Positions 1 to 9,173 are shown, numbered from the stretch's first letter. The stretch: 51,993 nt of DNA from Actinomycetes bacterium (GCA_035489715.1 DATHAP010000137.1:1-51993); one strand, 5' to 3'. The notes: generated from the sequence alone by a model not told the origin. Made by a program: numbers and translations.

Positions 1-1464
1 TTCCTTCCCAGGGAGCGGGACAACTGGGAGTCCTCCGCGGTGTTCGTGCGGGGCAAGTACCTGGCGCCCGAGAAGTGGTACGACCAGCACCGCAAGGAGT
101 TCCAGCCGGAGACCAACTACTACGTCGGCGGCAACACCAAGTTCTACGGCGCCACGCTGTTCCGGCTCCGACCGGAGGACTTCGGCGAGCTGCGCCACCA
201 CGGCGGCATGTCGCCTGCCTGGCCGATCTCGTACGACGACCTGGAGCCCTACTACACCCAGGCGGAGCACCTGTACGTCGTCCACGGCCGCCACGGCGAG
301 GACCCCACCGAGGGCCCGACGAGCGCCCAGTACGCCTACCCGCCGGTCTCCCACGAGCCGCGGATCCAGCAGCTCAGCGACGACCTGGAGAAGCAGGGGC
401 TGCACCCCTTCCACCTGCCGATCGGGGTGCACCTCGAGGAGGAGGAGCCGGGCGTACCGTCGCGGGCCAGCGTGTGCATCCGCTGCAACCGGGTCGACGG
501 CTTCCCGTGCCTGGTGAACGGCAAGGCCGACTCGCAGGTGATCTGCGTCGACCCGGTGCTCGGTCAGGACAACGTCACGCTGGTGACCGGCGCCAACGTG
601 CGACGGCTGGAGACCGACGCGTCGGGGCGCACGGTCACCGGGGTGGTCACCGAGCTCGACGACGGGTCCGTGACGACGTTCAGCGCCGACGTCGTCGCGG
701 TCGCGTGCGGTGCGGTCAACTCAGCGGCGCTGCTGCTCAGGTCTGCCAACGACCGTCACCCGGAGGGGCTCGGCAACAGCTCCGGCGTCGTCGGCCGGCA
801 CTACATGCGGCACAACAACCTCGCCTTGATGGCGGTCTCGCTGGAGCCCAACCCCACCACGTTCCAGAAGACGCTGGCCCTCAACGACTGGTACCTGGGA
901 GCGGACGACTGGGACTACCCGCTCGGCGGGATCCAGATGCTGGGGAAGTCGGACGACGAGCAGATCCACGCGCAGGCCCCGCGGTGGGCCGGCCGCCTGT
1001 CGCCGGACCTCCCGTTCGAGGTCCTGGCGCACCACGCCGTCGACTTCTGGCTGTGCGGTGAGGACCTGCCCGCGGCCGACAACAGGGTCACTCTCGACCG
1101 CGACGGGGCAATCCACCTCAGCCTCGACGAGGGGAACAACGTCGAAGGGGTCAAGCGGCTGCGGCACAAGCTCGACGGCATGCTCGAGGAGCTCGGCATG
1201 CGCAAGCACCACCTGCTCGACCACAGCCTCTACCTGCACAAGAGCATGCCCATCGGCGCCACGGCGCACCAGGCAGGCACCGTCCGCTTCGGGACCGACC
1301 CTGCGGCCAGCGCGCTCGACGTCAACTGCAAGGCGCACGACCTGGACAACCTCTACGTCGTGGACACCAGCTTCTTCCCGAGCATCGGAGCGGTGAACCC
1401 GTCGCTGACCGCGATCGCCAACGCCCTCCGGGTTGGTGACCACCTGCTCGAGAGGCTGCGATGA
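1..1464 (+). CDS. GMC-family oxidoreductase, 5' end outside window
   Basis: The reading frame is open from base 1, before the first GTG at 40, and reads FLPRERDNWES, which is GMC-like sequence; the gene therefore starts upstream and the FAD-binding glycine motif is missing here. The visible 487 residues match the GMC/choline-dehydrogenase-like flavoprotein family: the C-terminus has the usual catalytic His region (GATAHQAGT) and the Asn region (AVNPSLTAIANALR). An unusual cysteine-rich stretch, CIRCNRVDGFPC, lies near residue 160. The stop overlaps the next start as ATGA, so it is translationally coupled to the NADH dehydrogenase and cytochrome bd genes. This suggests a flavoprotein that passes electrons from an alcohol or sugar-like substrate to the quinone pool; the substrate is unknown. 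Confidence 0.9.
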   Translation, partial: FLPRERDNWESSAVFVRGKYLAPEKWYDQHRKEFQPETNYYVGGNTKFYGATLFRLRPEDFGELRHHGGMSPAWPISYDDLEPYYTQAEHLYVVHGRHGEDPTEGPTSAQYAYPPVSHEPRIQQLSDDLEKQGLHPFHLPIGVHLEEEEPGVPSRASVCIRCNRVDGFPCLVNGKADSQVICVDPVLGQDNVTLVTGANVRRLETDASGRTVTGVVTELDDGSVTTFSADVVAVACGAVNSAALLLRSANDRHPEGLGNSSGVVGRHYMRHNNLALMAVSLEPNPTTFQKTLALNDWYLGADDWDYPLGGIQMLGKSDDEQIHAQAPRWAGRLSPDLPFEVLAHHAVDFWLCGEDLPAADNRVTLDRDGAIHLSLDEGNNVEGVKRLRHKLDGMLEELGMRKHHLLDHSLYLHKSMPIGATAHQAGTVRFGTDPAASALDVNCKAHDLDNLYVVDTSFFPSIGAVNPSLTAIANALRVGDHLLERLR

Positions 1465-2834
1465 GCTCGAAGCACCAGCTCGACGACCACGTGGCCCCCC
1501 GCCGGGTGGTGATCGTCGGCGGTGGGTTCGCCGGGCTCTTCGCGGCGCGTGCCTTCCGGCACAGCCCGGTCGAGGTCACCGTCGTGGACCGTGCCACGCA
1601 CCACCTGTTCCAGCCGCTGCTCTACCAGTGCGCCACCGGCGTCCTGTCCGAAGGCCAGATCGCGGTGCCTCTGCGCGGCGTCCTGCGCCGCTACCAGAAC
1701 GTCGAATGCGTGCTCGGTGAGGTCGTCGACTTCGACGTGGAGGAGCGGCGGGTGCTGGCGCTGCGCCCAGCAGGCACGCCGTTGGAGATCCCGTACGACG
1801 ACCTGATCGTCGCCGCCGGCGTGCAGCAGTCCTACTTCGGCCACGACGAGTACCAGCGGTTCGCTCCGGGGATGAAGACGCTGGCCGACGCCCTCACCGT
1901 CCGCCGGCGCGTCTTCGGTGCCTTCGAGATGGCGCAGACGGCCACCGACCCCGCGGAGCGTCGCCGTTGGCTGACGTTCGCGCTGGTCGGGGCCGGGCCG
2001 ACCGGGGTCGAGCTGGCCGGTCAGATCCACGAGGTGGCCACGCTCACGCTGCGGGACCAGTTCCGTCACATCGACCCGGCCGAGGCCAGGGTGCTGCTCT
2101 TCGACGGCGGCACGATGCCGCTGGCGCCGTTCGGCCCGAAGCTGTCGGCCCGTGCGGTGAAGTCGCTGACGGACATGGGCGTCGAGCTGCACATGAGCTC
2201 GATCGTCACCTCCATCGACGCCCGCGGCCTCGACGCCAAGGGTGCGGACGGCACCGTCGTCCGGCACGAGGCCGGGACCGTGCTCTGGACCGCGGGGGTC
2301 GCGGCGCCGCCGCTGGCGGAGCAGCTCGCCAGGCAGACCGGCGCGCAGCAGGACCGGGCCGGCCGGATCGCCGTGGAGCCGGACCTCACGATCCCCGGGC
2401 ACCCGGAGATCTCCGTCGTAGGCGACCTGATGAGCCTCGAGCACCTGCCGGGCGTCGCCGAGGTGGCCATGCAGACGGGCTTCTACGCGGCCCACCGGAT
2501 CAAGCACCAGCTCGAGCAGCGCCACGGCGTCCAGAAGCCGTTCCGCTACCACGACCTCGGCTCGGCCGCGTACATCTCCCGAGGGCGGGCCGTCGTCTCG
2601 GTCAAGCGCTTCCACGCCAGCGGGTTCATCGGCTGGCTGGCCTGGCTCGGCATCCACCTCGCGTTCCTCACCAGCTTCCGGAACCGGATCTCCGCCGTGC
2701 TCACGTGGGCCATCGCGTTCAGCCGGGAGTCCCGCCGCGAGCGGGCGTTCACGATGATGCAGACCGTCCCCGGCGAGGACGTCTACCAGCCGCAGCCGGA
2801 TCGCGACCAACGTCCGGAAGGAGTCCGGCCATGA
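1461..2834 (+). CDS. ndh: Type II NADH dehydrogenase (NDH-2)
   Basis: A 457-residue FAD/NAD(P)-dependent oxidoreductase. The N-terminal dinucleotide-binding motif VVIVGGGFAGL is at about residues 14-24, followed by HHLFQPLLYQ, which is typical of NDH-2. A second Rossmann motif (ALVGAGPTGVELAGQ) for NADH is near residues 174-188. NDH-2 is a monotopic membrane enzyme that oxidises NADH and reduces menaquinone or ubiquinone without pumping protons. The start ATG overlaps the previous stop (ATGA), and its own stop overlaps the cydA start (ATGA at 2831). Placement before cydAB implies a short, uncoupled NADH-to-oxygen chain. Confidence 0.92.
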   Translation: MSSKHQLDDHVAPRRVVIVGGGFAGLFAARAFRHSPVEVTVVDRATHHLFQPLLYQCATGVLSEGQIAVPLRGVLRRYQNVECVLGEVVDFDVEERRVLALRPAGTPLEIPYDDLIVAAGVQQSYFGHDEYQRFAPGMKTLADALTVRRRVFGAFEMAQTATDPAERRRWLTFALVGAGPTGVELAGQIHEVATLTLRDQFRHIDPAEARVLLFDGGTMPLAPFGPKLSARAVKSLTDMGVELHMSSIVTSIDARGLDAKGADGTVVRHEAGTVLWTAGVAAPPLAEQLARQTGAQQDRAGRIAVEPDLTIPGHPEISVVGDLMSLEHLPGVAEVAMQTGFYAAHRIKHQLEQRHGVQKPFRYHDLGSAAYISRGRAVVSVKRFHASGFIGWLAWLGIHLAFLTSFRNRISAVLTWAIAFSRESRRERAFTMMQTVPGEDVYQPQPDRDQRPEGVRP

Positions 2835-4273
2835 TGCTCGGGTCGGTGCTGGCCGACGGCGCGGTGCTCGCCGACGGGCCCTCCCAGCTGCTGCCGGCAC
2901 GGGAGCAGATGGCGTTCACGCTGATGGTGCACGTGATCCTCGTCCCGTTCGGCGTGGCCCTGCCGTTGATCACGCTGGTGATGAACTACCTCGGCCTGCG
3001 TCGCAAGGACCCGGTCGCCATCCAACTGGCCCGGCGCTGGTCCACGGTGATGGCGATCCAGTTCGCCGTCGGGGCGGTCACCGGCACCGTGCTGAGCCTG
3101 GAGTTCGGACTGCTCTGGCCCGGCCTGATGGGCAAGTGGGGAGACGTGTTCGGCATCGCCTTCGGCATCGAGGGCTGGGCCTTCTTCCTCGAGGCCATCC
3201 TGGTCGCGATCTACATCTACGGCTGGAAGCGGATGAGTCCGCGCGCCCACTTCCTCGTCGGCCTGCCGATTCCGATCGTGGCCCTGGTCGGCGCGTTCTC
3301 GATCCTGTCCGTCAACGCGTGGATGAACACCCCGCAGGGCTTCGAGCTGGACTCGGCCGGCAACCCCACCAACGTCGACATCACCCAGGTGCTCTTCACG
3401 CCGATCCTGGCGCCGCAGTACCTGCACATGATCGCGGCGGCCTACATGGTGGCCGGCTACCTCGTGGCCAGCGTGTACGCCGTCGGCTGGCTCCGCGGGC
3501 GCCGCGACCGCTACCACCGGCTGGGCTTCCTTGTGCCGTTCACCGTGGCGGCCATCGTGACCCCTCTCCAGTTCATGATCGGGGACGCCCTCGCACGCCA
3601 GGTCTTCCAGGAGCAGCCGGTCAAGTTCGCGGCGATGGAGATCGTGTGGGAGACCGGACCGGACCAGCCTGAGTACCTCTTCGGCCGGCTCCAGCCGGAC
3701 GGGTCCATCGACGGAGGGATCCGGATCCCCGGGCTGGACTCCTTCCTCGCGGGCTTCAGCCGGGACACGGTGGTCAAGGGACTGACCGAGGCACCGGCCG
3801 CGGACCGGCCCAGCATCCGTGAAGCGAACATCACGCACTTCGCCTTCGACACGATGGTCGGGGTCGGGACGGTGCTGCTCGGGCTCGCGTTCTGGTTCGG
3901 CCTCGCCTGGGTGCGCCGACGAGACATGCCACGGTCGCGCTGGTTCTACCGCTGTGCGGCGGTGGCGGGCGTCGTGTCGGTGCTCGGTCTCGAGGCCGGC
4001 TGGATCACCGCGGAGGTCGGCCGGCAGCCGTGGGTCGTCTACAACGAGATGAAGGTGGCCGAGGCGGTGACCGACATCGGCGCCGGACCGATCTGGACGT
4101 CCTTCGCCGTCGTCGTGGTGATCTACAGCCTGGTCGTCTGGGCCTTCCTCAGCGTCCTGCTCAAGATGAAGCTGCGCTGGCGCCACGCCGACGCCGAGAC
4201 GGCTAGGGCCGGGCTCCCGCCGGACATCCCCCAGCAGGCGGTCCCCGTCGAACGGGACGAGGTGGCGCGATGA
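2831..4273 (+). CDS. cydA: Cytochrome bd quinol oxidase subunit I
   Basis: A 480-residue multispanning protein of the CydA family. The N-terminal REQMAFTLMVHVILVPFGV contains the conserved helix-1 histidine that ligates haem, GRQPW is the signature near the quinol site, and the length implies the short Q-loop form. The ATG at 2831 was chosen because it forms ATGA with the ndh stop; the frame is open further upstream but that part is only an out-of-frame shadow of ndh. With CydB it forms the high-affinity, cyanide-tolerant terminal oxidase used at low oxygen. No cydC or cydD assembly transporter genes follow. Confidence 0.95.
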   Translation: MMLGSVLADGAVLADGPSQLLPAREQMAFTLMVHVILVPFGVALPLITLVMNYLGLRRKDPVAIQLARRWSTVMAIQFAVGAVTGTVLSLEFGLLWPGLMGKWGDVFGIAFGIEGWAFFLEAILVAIYIYGWKRMSPRAHFLVGLPIPIVALVGAFSILSVNAWMNTPQGFELDSAGNPTNVDITQVLFTPILAPQYLHMIAAAYMVAGYLVASVYAVGWLRGRRDRYHRLGFLVPFTVAAIVTPLQFMIGDALARQVFQEQPVKFAAMEIVWETGPDQPEYLFGRLQPDGSIDGGIRIPGLDSFLAGFSRDTVVKGLTEAPAADRPSIREANITHFAFDTMVGVGTVLLGLAFWFGLAWVRRRDMPRSRWFYRCAAVAGVVSVLGLEAGWITAEVGRQPWVVYNEMKVAEAVTDIGAGPIWTSFAVVVVIYSLVVWAFLSVLLKMKLRWRHADAETARAGLPPDIPQQAVPVERDEVAR

Positions 4274-5319
4274 GCTCGACCGATCTCGTCGCCCTGGTGC
4301 TCCTGCTCCTGCTGGCGGCGTACACCTGCGGTGGCGGCGCTGACTTCGGGGCCGGGATGTGGGACCTGCTCGCAGGGGACAGGGACCGCGGCGCGCGCCC
4401 ACGCTCGCTGGTCGACTACGCGATGGCTCCGGTGTGGGAGGCGAACAACGTCTGGCTGGTCTTCATCCTCGTCGTCACCTGGACGGGCTTTCCCCCGGTC
4501 TTCGAGGCCGTCATGTCGACCGCCTGGGTCGCGCTCACCCTGGTCGCACTCGGCATCGTGGCGCGGGGCGCCGCGTTCGCGATCCGCAAGCCGACCCATC
4601 GGGTCGCCCGGCGTCGACATCTCGGCATCGTCTTCGGCCTCGCGTCTGTGCTCACGCCATTCTTCCTGGCCGCCACCCTCGGGGGCATCGCGTCCGGGCG
4701 GATCCCTCCGGGCAACAGCAAGGGGGACCCGGTGACCTCCTGGCTCAACCCGACCTCGGTGCTGTTCGGCATCCTCGGCCTGCTGGCCGCTGCGTTCATC
4801 GCGGCCGCCTTCCTGGTCTCGGACGCCCGCCGGTTCGAGGCGCCCGACCTGGAGGCGTACTTCCGGACGCGTGCTGTCGTCTCCGGGAGCCTGCTCCTGC
4901 TCGTCATGGCGGGTGGCCTCCTCGTCGTGCACGAGGACGCGAAGCCCCTCTACGACGGTCTCACCTCAGGTCTAGGACTCGGGTTCGCGATCGCCGCCGG
5001 GCTCTTCGTGCTCGCGACGGCGGCGCTGCTCCGCACCGGCCGGCTCCGGGGGACCCGGCTGACGGCCGTCGGCGCGCTCGCGTCACTCGTGCTCGCGTGG
5101 GGCATGGCCCAGCGGCCGTACGCCCTGCCCACGACGCTGACGGTCGACGAGGCCGCCGGCGACCCCAACACCATGCGGTGGCTGATCTTCGTGACGATCG
5201 TCGCCGTGGCGCTGATCGGACCGGCGCTCGCGCTGCTCTACCGGCTGGACCTGACCGACCGGCTGGCGGCCGACCATGACGAGGACCTCATCGAGGCGAC
5301 TGGGGCACCGGGCCGCTGA
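4270..5319 (+). CDS. cydB: Cytochrome bd quinol oxidase subunit II
   Basis: A 349-residue CydB with the characteristic N-terminal segments GADFGAGMWDLL and APVWEANNVWLV and about nine membrane helices. It starts inside the cydA stop (ATGA), the last of four coupled genes. Its final 32 bp overlap the 3' end of the convergent MFS gene, so there is no room for a dedicated terminator between them. Confidence 0.95.
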   Translation: MSSTDLVALVLLLLLAAYTCGGGADFGAGMWDLLAGDRDRGARPRSLVDYAMAPVWEANNVWLVFILVVTWTGFPPVFEAVMSTAWVALTLVALGIVARGAAFAIRKPTHRVARRRHLGIVFGLASVLTPFFLAATLGGIASGRIPPGNSKGDPVTSWLNPTSVLFGILGLLAAAFIAAAFLVSDARRFEAPDLEAYFRTRAVVSGSLLLLVMAGGLLVVHEDAKPLYDGLTSGLGLGFAIAAGLFVLATAALLRTGRLRGTRLTAVGALASLVLAWGMAQRPYALPTTLTVDEAAGDPNTMRWLIFVTIVAVALIGPALALLYRLDLTDRLAADHDEDLIEATGAPGR

Positions 5320-6931
5320 CGACCGCCGCGCTGTCCTCCGCCCGGTAGCTCGCCAGCAGCGCCTCCTCCTCGTCCTTCTTCGGGAAGCACAAGAACACCA
5401 GGACCGCGCCGAGGAGGATCGCGACCAGTCCGGCGGTGTACGCCCAGTCGTCGCCCTGAAGGAAGGACTCCCGCGCCGCCGAGGTGATCTGCGCCGAGTA
5501 CTGCGGGTACTGCCCAGCAGTGGCTTCTGCGCTGGCGAAGGACTTGGTCAGCTCGGAGTGCACGCCGTCGGTGATCTGGTCCTTCTCCGGCGACGCGGCG
5601 ATGGCCGCCGAGACGGCCGACGCGTAGCCGGCGGTCAGCAGCGCCCCGAAGATCGACTGCATGATCGCGCCGCCCAGGTCACGTTGCAGATCGGCGGTTC
5701 CCGAGGCCATCCCCGCCCGGGTGACCGGCACCGAACCGGTCAGCGAGTGTGACGCCGGTGTCCCGGCGAACCCGACACCGATCCCGATGAACAGGTAGCC
5801 GAGGCCGACCTGCCAGTAGTCGCTGCCGTCCTCCCACAGCAGCAGCATCGTGGTGAAGCCGAGGACGCAGAAGACGTAGCCGGTGAGAAGGGTGAACCGG
5901 GCACCCCGAGCCTCGACCAGCTTGGCCGAGCGGGGGGCGACCACGACCATGCCGGCAACCGCGGGGAGGATCGCCAGGCCGGCGTCGAGCGTCGAGTAGC
6001 CCAGCACGTTCTGGAGGAACTGCTGCCCCACGAACATGGCGCCCATCAGGGAGCCGAACACGATGATCCCGGCGCAGGCGGCGACCCAGAACGTCCGCCG
6101 GCCGGCGACGTGCAGGTCGTACAGCGGGCTGCGCGCCCGGCGCTGCCGAACGAAGAAGGCCGCGCCTGCCGCGAGCGCGACCACGGCCAGGCCGAGCACG
6201 AGCGTCGTCTTGCCCGGCACCGGTGCGAAGTTGATGGACAAGATCAGGCAGGCGACGAGCACGACCGACAGGATGCCGCCGAGGTTGTCCACGGGGTCGG
6301 TCGCCTCGTTCACGTGAGCCGGCACGAACGCCAGGGCCAGGAGGAGCGCCACGACTGCCAGCGGGAGGGTGATCAGGAAGACCGACCCCCACCAGAAGTG
6401 CTCGAGCATCCCGCCGGCGACCACCGGGCCGAGCGCGGAGATGCCGCCTCCCAGCGCCGACCACAGGGCGATCGACCTGGTGCGGCCCGGGCCGGCCCAC
6501 AGGGCCGTGATCAGCGCGAGGGTGGTCGGGTAGGCCATGCCCGCGGAGAGCCCGCCGAGCACCCGGGCCGCGACCAGGACTGTGTCGTTCGGCGCGTAGG
6601 CGGCCAGCAGGCACGCGGGGACCGAGAGGGCCACGCCGGCCAGCAGGAGGACCTTGCGCCCGTAGCGGTCGCCGACCGCCCCGAGGTAGAGCACCGAGGC
6701 CGCCAGGCCGAGGGAATAGCCGACCGCCACCAGGTTCAGCGTCGTCTGGGAGGAGTCGAAGGCCTGACCGATCTCCGGCAGCGCCACGTTGGCCACGGCC
6801 AGGTTGAGGTTGGCCACCGCCGCCACCAGGATCAGCGAGAGCAGGACCAGCCCGGCGCGGGCCGGGGCGGTCGAGGCCTCGGGAGCGCCCATCGCTCCCT
6901 GCCCGTGCGCACCCGTGGCGGGGCCCGCCAT
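5288..6931 (-). CDS. MFS efflux transporter, DHA2 (14-helix) type
   Basis: A 547-residue major facilitator. Many hydrophobic segments, the sequence LNLVAVGYSLGLAASVLYLGAVGDRYGRK (helices 2-3 with the D-x-x-GRK loop motif) and the length fit 14-helix EmrB/QacA-type drug:proton antiporters. ATG 6931 was chosen because GAGGAGG precedes it by about seven bases; the frame is open 34 codons further upstream but without a ribosome site. It is divergent from the DUF7144 gene at 7075, and a TCACCCG-type palindrome lies 60 bp upstream of the start. Substrate cannot be inferred. Confidence 0.9.
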   Translation of the reverse strand: MAGPATGAHGQGAMGAPEASTAPARAGLVLLSLILVAAVANLNLAVANVALPEIGQAFDSSQTTLNLVAVGYSLGLAASVLYLGAVGDRYGRKVLLLAGVALSVPACLLAAYAPNDTVLVAARVLGGLSAGMAYPTTLALITALWAGPGRTRSIALWSALGGGISALGPVVAGGMLEHFWWGSVFLITLPLAVVALLLALAFVPAHVNEATDPVDNLGGILSVVLVACLILSINFAPVPGKTTLVLGLAVVALAAGAAFFVRQRRARSPLYDLHVAGRRTFWVAACAGIIVFGSLMGAMFVGQQFLQNVLGYSTLDAGLAILPAVAGMVVVAPRSAKLVEARGARFTLLTGYVFCVLGFTTMLLLWEDGSDYWQVGLGYLFIGIGVGFAGTPASHSLTGSVPVTRAGMASGTADLQRDLGGAIMQSIFGALLTAGYASAVSAAIAASPEKDQITDGVHSELTKSFASAEATAGQYPQYSAQITSAARESFLQGDDWAYTAGLVAILLGAVLVFLCFPKKDEEEALLASYRAEDSAAVVSGPVPQSPR

Positions 6932-6990
6932 CCGCGACCTCCTCGGCTCGGCTGCGACTCGTACCCTGCCGGGCGCGCGCAGGCACGACC

Positions 6991-7007
6991 TCACCCGAAC
7001 CGGACGA
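6991..7007. promoter_or_regulatory. TCACCCG-type palindrome (site A)
   Basis: TCACCCG AAC CGGACGA matches the consensus TCACCCG-N3-CGGGTGA at 12 of 14 arm positions. It lies between two divergent genes, 60 bp from the MFS start and 68 bp from the DUF7144 start. Confidence 0.5.
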
Positions 7008-7074
7008 GTCCGCGGACGCACGGCGCGGCGCATGATCGAGGCGCCAGACCAAACCCCTGACCCGAGGAGGGACC

Positions 7075-7512
7075 GTGTCGACGGATCCAGCCGCCCAGGA
7101 CCCCATGATGACTTCCACAGGCTTGAGCAGGTACGACGACGAGCCGGTCTCCGGCTGGCTGTTCTTCGCAGGCACCGTCCTGGGGCTGGCCGGCCTCATG
7201 CGCCTGCTCGACTCGATCTGGGCCTTCCGCTACAACGGCGCCCTCCCGGACGAGCTGAGCGACGGGCTGCTCGGAGACAAGCTGACGACGTACGCCTGGG
7301 TGTGGCTGATCGTCGGCGTGCTGCTCATCGTGTCGAGCTGGCTGCTCCTCTACCGCTCGCAGCTCGCCCGGTGGGTCGGGTTCGTGGCCGCGACCATCGG
7401 TGCCCTCTCGGCGATGACCTGGATGCCCTACTACCCGATCTGGTCGCTGACGTACGTCGCGATGTTCGTGCTGACGTTCTACGCCCTCGCGGCGCACGGT
7501 GGTCGCGAGTAG
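7075..7512 (+). CDS. DUF7144-family four-helix membrane protein, paralogue 1
   Basis: A 145-residue protein with about 25 polar N-terminal residues followed by four hydrophobic helices, including SGWLFFAGTVLGLAGLMRLLDSIWAF and the conserved MTWMPYYPIWSLTYVAMFVLTFYALA at the end. GTG 7075 is preceded by GAGGAGGG. It is one of three family members in this window (others at 10538 and 13941), all with the W-P-YYP-W signature in helix 3-4. Function is unknown. It is the least similar of the three and lacks the TWGWVHL segment. Confidence 0.85.
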   Translation: MSTDPAAQDPMMTSTGLSRYDDEPVSGWLFFAGTVLGLAGLMRLLDSIWAFRYNGALPDELSDGLLGDKLTTYAWVWLIVGVLLIVSSWLLLYRSQLARWVGFVAATIGALSAMTWMPYYPIWSLTYVAMFVLTFYALAAHGGRE

Positions 7513-7545
7513 GAGTCCGCTCCGGGACCGGCGCGGCGCTGACCC

Positions 7546-7551
7546 TAGGTT
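7546..7551 (+). promoter_or_regulatory. Extended -10 element of a leaderless promoter
   Basis: TAGGTT lies six bases before the ATG at 7558 and no Shine-Dalgarno sequence is present, the arrangement of actinobacterial leaderless genes. Confidence 0.5.
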
Positions 7552-7557
7552 GGTCCC

Positions 7558-8529
7558 ATGCCAGCGGGCGCAGCGAGGTCGCCGGCGGTCGAGGTGGAGG
7601 TCGGCGACCGCGACGTGCGGATCACCAACCCCGACCGGGTCTACTTCCCGGCGTCGGGCGCGACCAAGCTCGACCTGGTCCGCTACTACCTTGCCGTCGG
7701 CGACGGCATCGTCAACGCCCTGCGAGAGCGGCCCTGCATGCTGCACCGGTTCCCCACCGGGGTCGAGGGAGACAAGGTCCACCAGAAGCGGCTCCCGGCC
7801 GGAGCCCCGCCGTGGGTCGAGACGGTGCGGGTCTTCTTCCCGCGGTTCAACCGGACGGCCGACGAGCTGTGCGTGACCGAGCTGGCCAGTGTCATCTGGG
7901 CGGTCCAGATGTCGACGGTGGAGTTCCACCCCTGGAACAGCCGTCGGGCAGACACGGAGAAGCCCGACGAGTGGCGCATCGACCTGGACCCGATGCCGAA
8001 GTGCGACTTCGCGGGAGTGCGCCGGGTCGCCCACGTCGCCCACGAGGTGCTCGACGAGCTGGGCGCGACCGGCTGGCCGAAGACCAGCGGCGGCAAGGGG
8101 ATGCACATCTATGTCCGGATCGAGCCGCGATGGGGCTTCCATGACGTCCGCCGGGCGGCGCTGGCGTTCGCGCGCGAGGTGGAGCGGCGGGCACCCGACC
8201 TGGTGACGACGGCATGGTGGCGGCGCGACCGGGACCCGGGGGACCTCTTCATCGACTACAACCAGAACGCCCGCGACCACACCATCGCGTGCGCCTACAG
8301 CGTCCGCGGTAACGCGCTCGCGACGGTGTCCGCGCCGGTGGAGTGGAGCGAGATCGACGACGTCCTCCCCGACGACCTCACCATCGCGACGGTGCCGGCG
8401 CGGTTCGCGGAGAAGGGGGACCTGCATGCCGGCATCGACGGCGCGGTCTTCGACCTCGAGCATCTGCTGGACTGGGCCGACCGCGACGAGCGAGACGTCC
8501 GCGAGGTGCCACAAGAGCCGCAGGGGTGA
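7558..8529 (+). CDS. Stand-alone LigD-type polymerase (archaeo-eukaryotic primase fold)
   Basis: A 323-residue protein matching the LigD polymerase domain used in non-homologous end joining. Visible motifs are the early ITNPDRVYFP, the metal-binding DLD in WRIDLDPMP, SGGKGMHIYV for nucleotide binding, and a third acidic site in DLFIDYNQN. It covers just the primase-polymerase domain: no ligase or nuclease domain is fused, and no Ku or ligase gene is adjacent. Family members fill gaps and add ribonucleotides at breaks. The gene appears leaderless, and placement among stress-type genes fits a repair function. Confidence 0.9.
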   Translation: MPAGAARSPAVEVEVGDRDVRITNPDRVYFPASGATKLDLVRYYLAVGDGIVNALRERPCMLHRFPTGVEGDKVHQKRLPAGAPPWVETVRVFFPRFNRTADELCVTELASVIWAVQMSTVEFHPWNSRRADTEKPDEWRIDLDPMPKCDFAGVRRVAHVAHEVLDELGATGWPKTSGGKGMHIYVRIEPRWGFHDVRRAALAFAREVERRAPDLVTTAWWRRDRDPGDLFIDYNQNARDHTIACAYSVRGNALATVSAPVEWSEIDDVLPDDLTIATVPARFAEKGDLHAGIDGAVFDLEHLLDWADRDERDVREVPQEPQG

Positions 8530-8564
8530 TCCGGCAACCCCTCGCCGGGACCGCGGCGCGGCCG

Positions 8565-8570
8565 TAGGGT
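8565..8570 (+). promoter_or_regulatory. -10 element of a leaderless promoter
   Basis: TAGGGT lies six bases before ATG 8577, with no ribosome site between them. Confidence 0.5.
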
Positions 8571-8576
8571 CGGGTC

Positions 8577-9113
8577 ATGACCACCCTTGTCGTGGTGCTC
8601 GCCACCTGCCTCTTCGCCTGGTGCGCGATCCTGATCGTGATCCGTCAGGCCGTGCGCGCCGCTCGTCGTGCCGGAGCACGCCTCTCGGACCGGGCCGGCA
8701 GCTCGCTGCGTGCGTACGGCACCGGCCCCGCCGCCGAGGCCGCACGGCTGCGACGCGACATGGACCGGGCCGTCGCGGGCGCCCGCCGGGCGCTGACGGC
8801 AGCGACCTCGGTCGGCGCCCCGACCGGCGACGCCCGGTCGCTGCTGGCGCGGCTCGAGCTCGCCGCCCGGTCGGTCGACGGGGAGCTGCGGGTCATCGAG
8901 GCGCACCCCGACTCCGCCCGGGCCGGGCCCGCCGTGGTCGGCCCGCGCGAGCGGGCGGGACTCGTCCGGACTGCGGCCGCAGAGCTGGTCGACGGTCTGG
9001 TGGACGCCGCCGGGCACGACGCCGATGACCTGGCGCTGCTGCACACAACGTGCGTGATCGAGGCAGAGGCGCTGCGCGAGAGCGGTCGCAGGGCTCGGTC
9101 CAGGGTCGTCTGA
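8577..9113 (+). CDS. Hypothetical single-pass membrane protein
   Basis: A 178-residue protein not recognised as a named family. Residues 3-22 form a membrane helix, followed by an Arg/Ala-rich stretch (RQAVRAARRAGARL) and a predicted mostly helical cytosolic part. Codon use is like its neighbours. The ATG follows TAGGGT at leaderless spacing. It may be an anchored helical-bundle protein; nothing more specific can be said. Confidence 0.7.
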   Translation: MTTLVVVLATCLFAWCAILIVIRQAVRAARRAGARLSDRAGSSLRAYGTGPAAEAARLRRDMDRAVAGARRALTAATSVGAPTGDARSLLARLELAARSVDGELRVIEAHPDSARAGPAVVGPRERAGLVRTAAAELVDGLVDAAGHDADDLALLHTTCVIEAEALRESGRRARSRVV

Positions 9114-9167
9114 GCACTCGTCCCGGGCCGACCCGCGGCAAGCTCCGGGACTGTCGGCGGCCGGGCA

Positions 9168-9173
9168 TAGCGT
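9168..9173 (+). promoter_or_regulatory. -10 element of a leaderless promoter
   Basis: TAGCGT is followed by seven bases and ATG 9181; no ribosome site is visible. This also argues for the ATG rather than the GTG at 9172 as the start. Confidence 0.45.

Noticed and set aside
1967-4273. One 768-codon open frame covering half of ndh and all of cydA
   Set aside because: The first 288 codons are an Arg/Ala/Pro-rich shadow of ndh in another frame; cydA begins at the ATG that overlaps the ndh stop.
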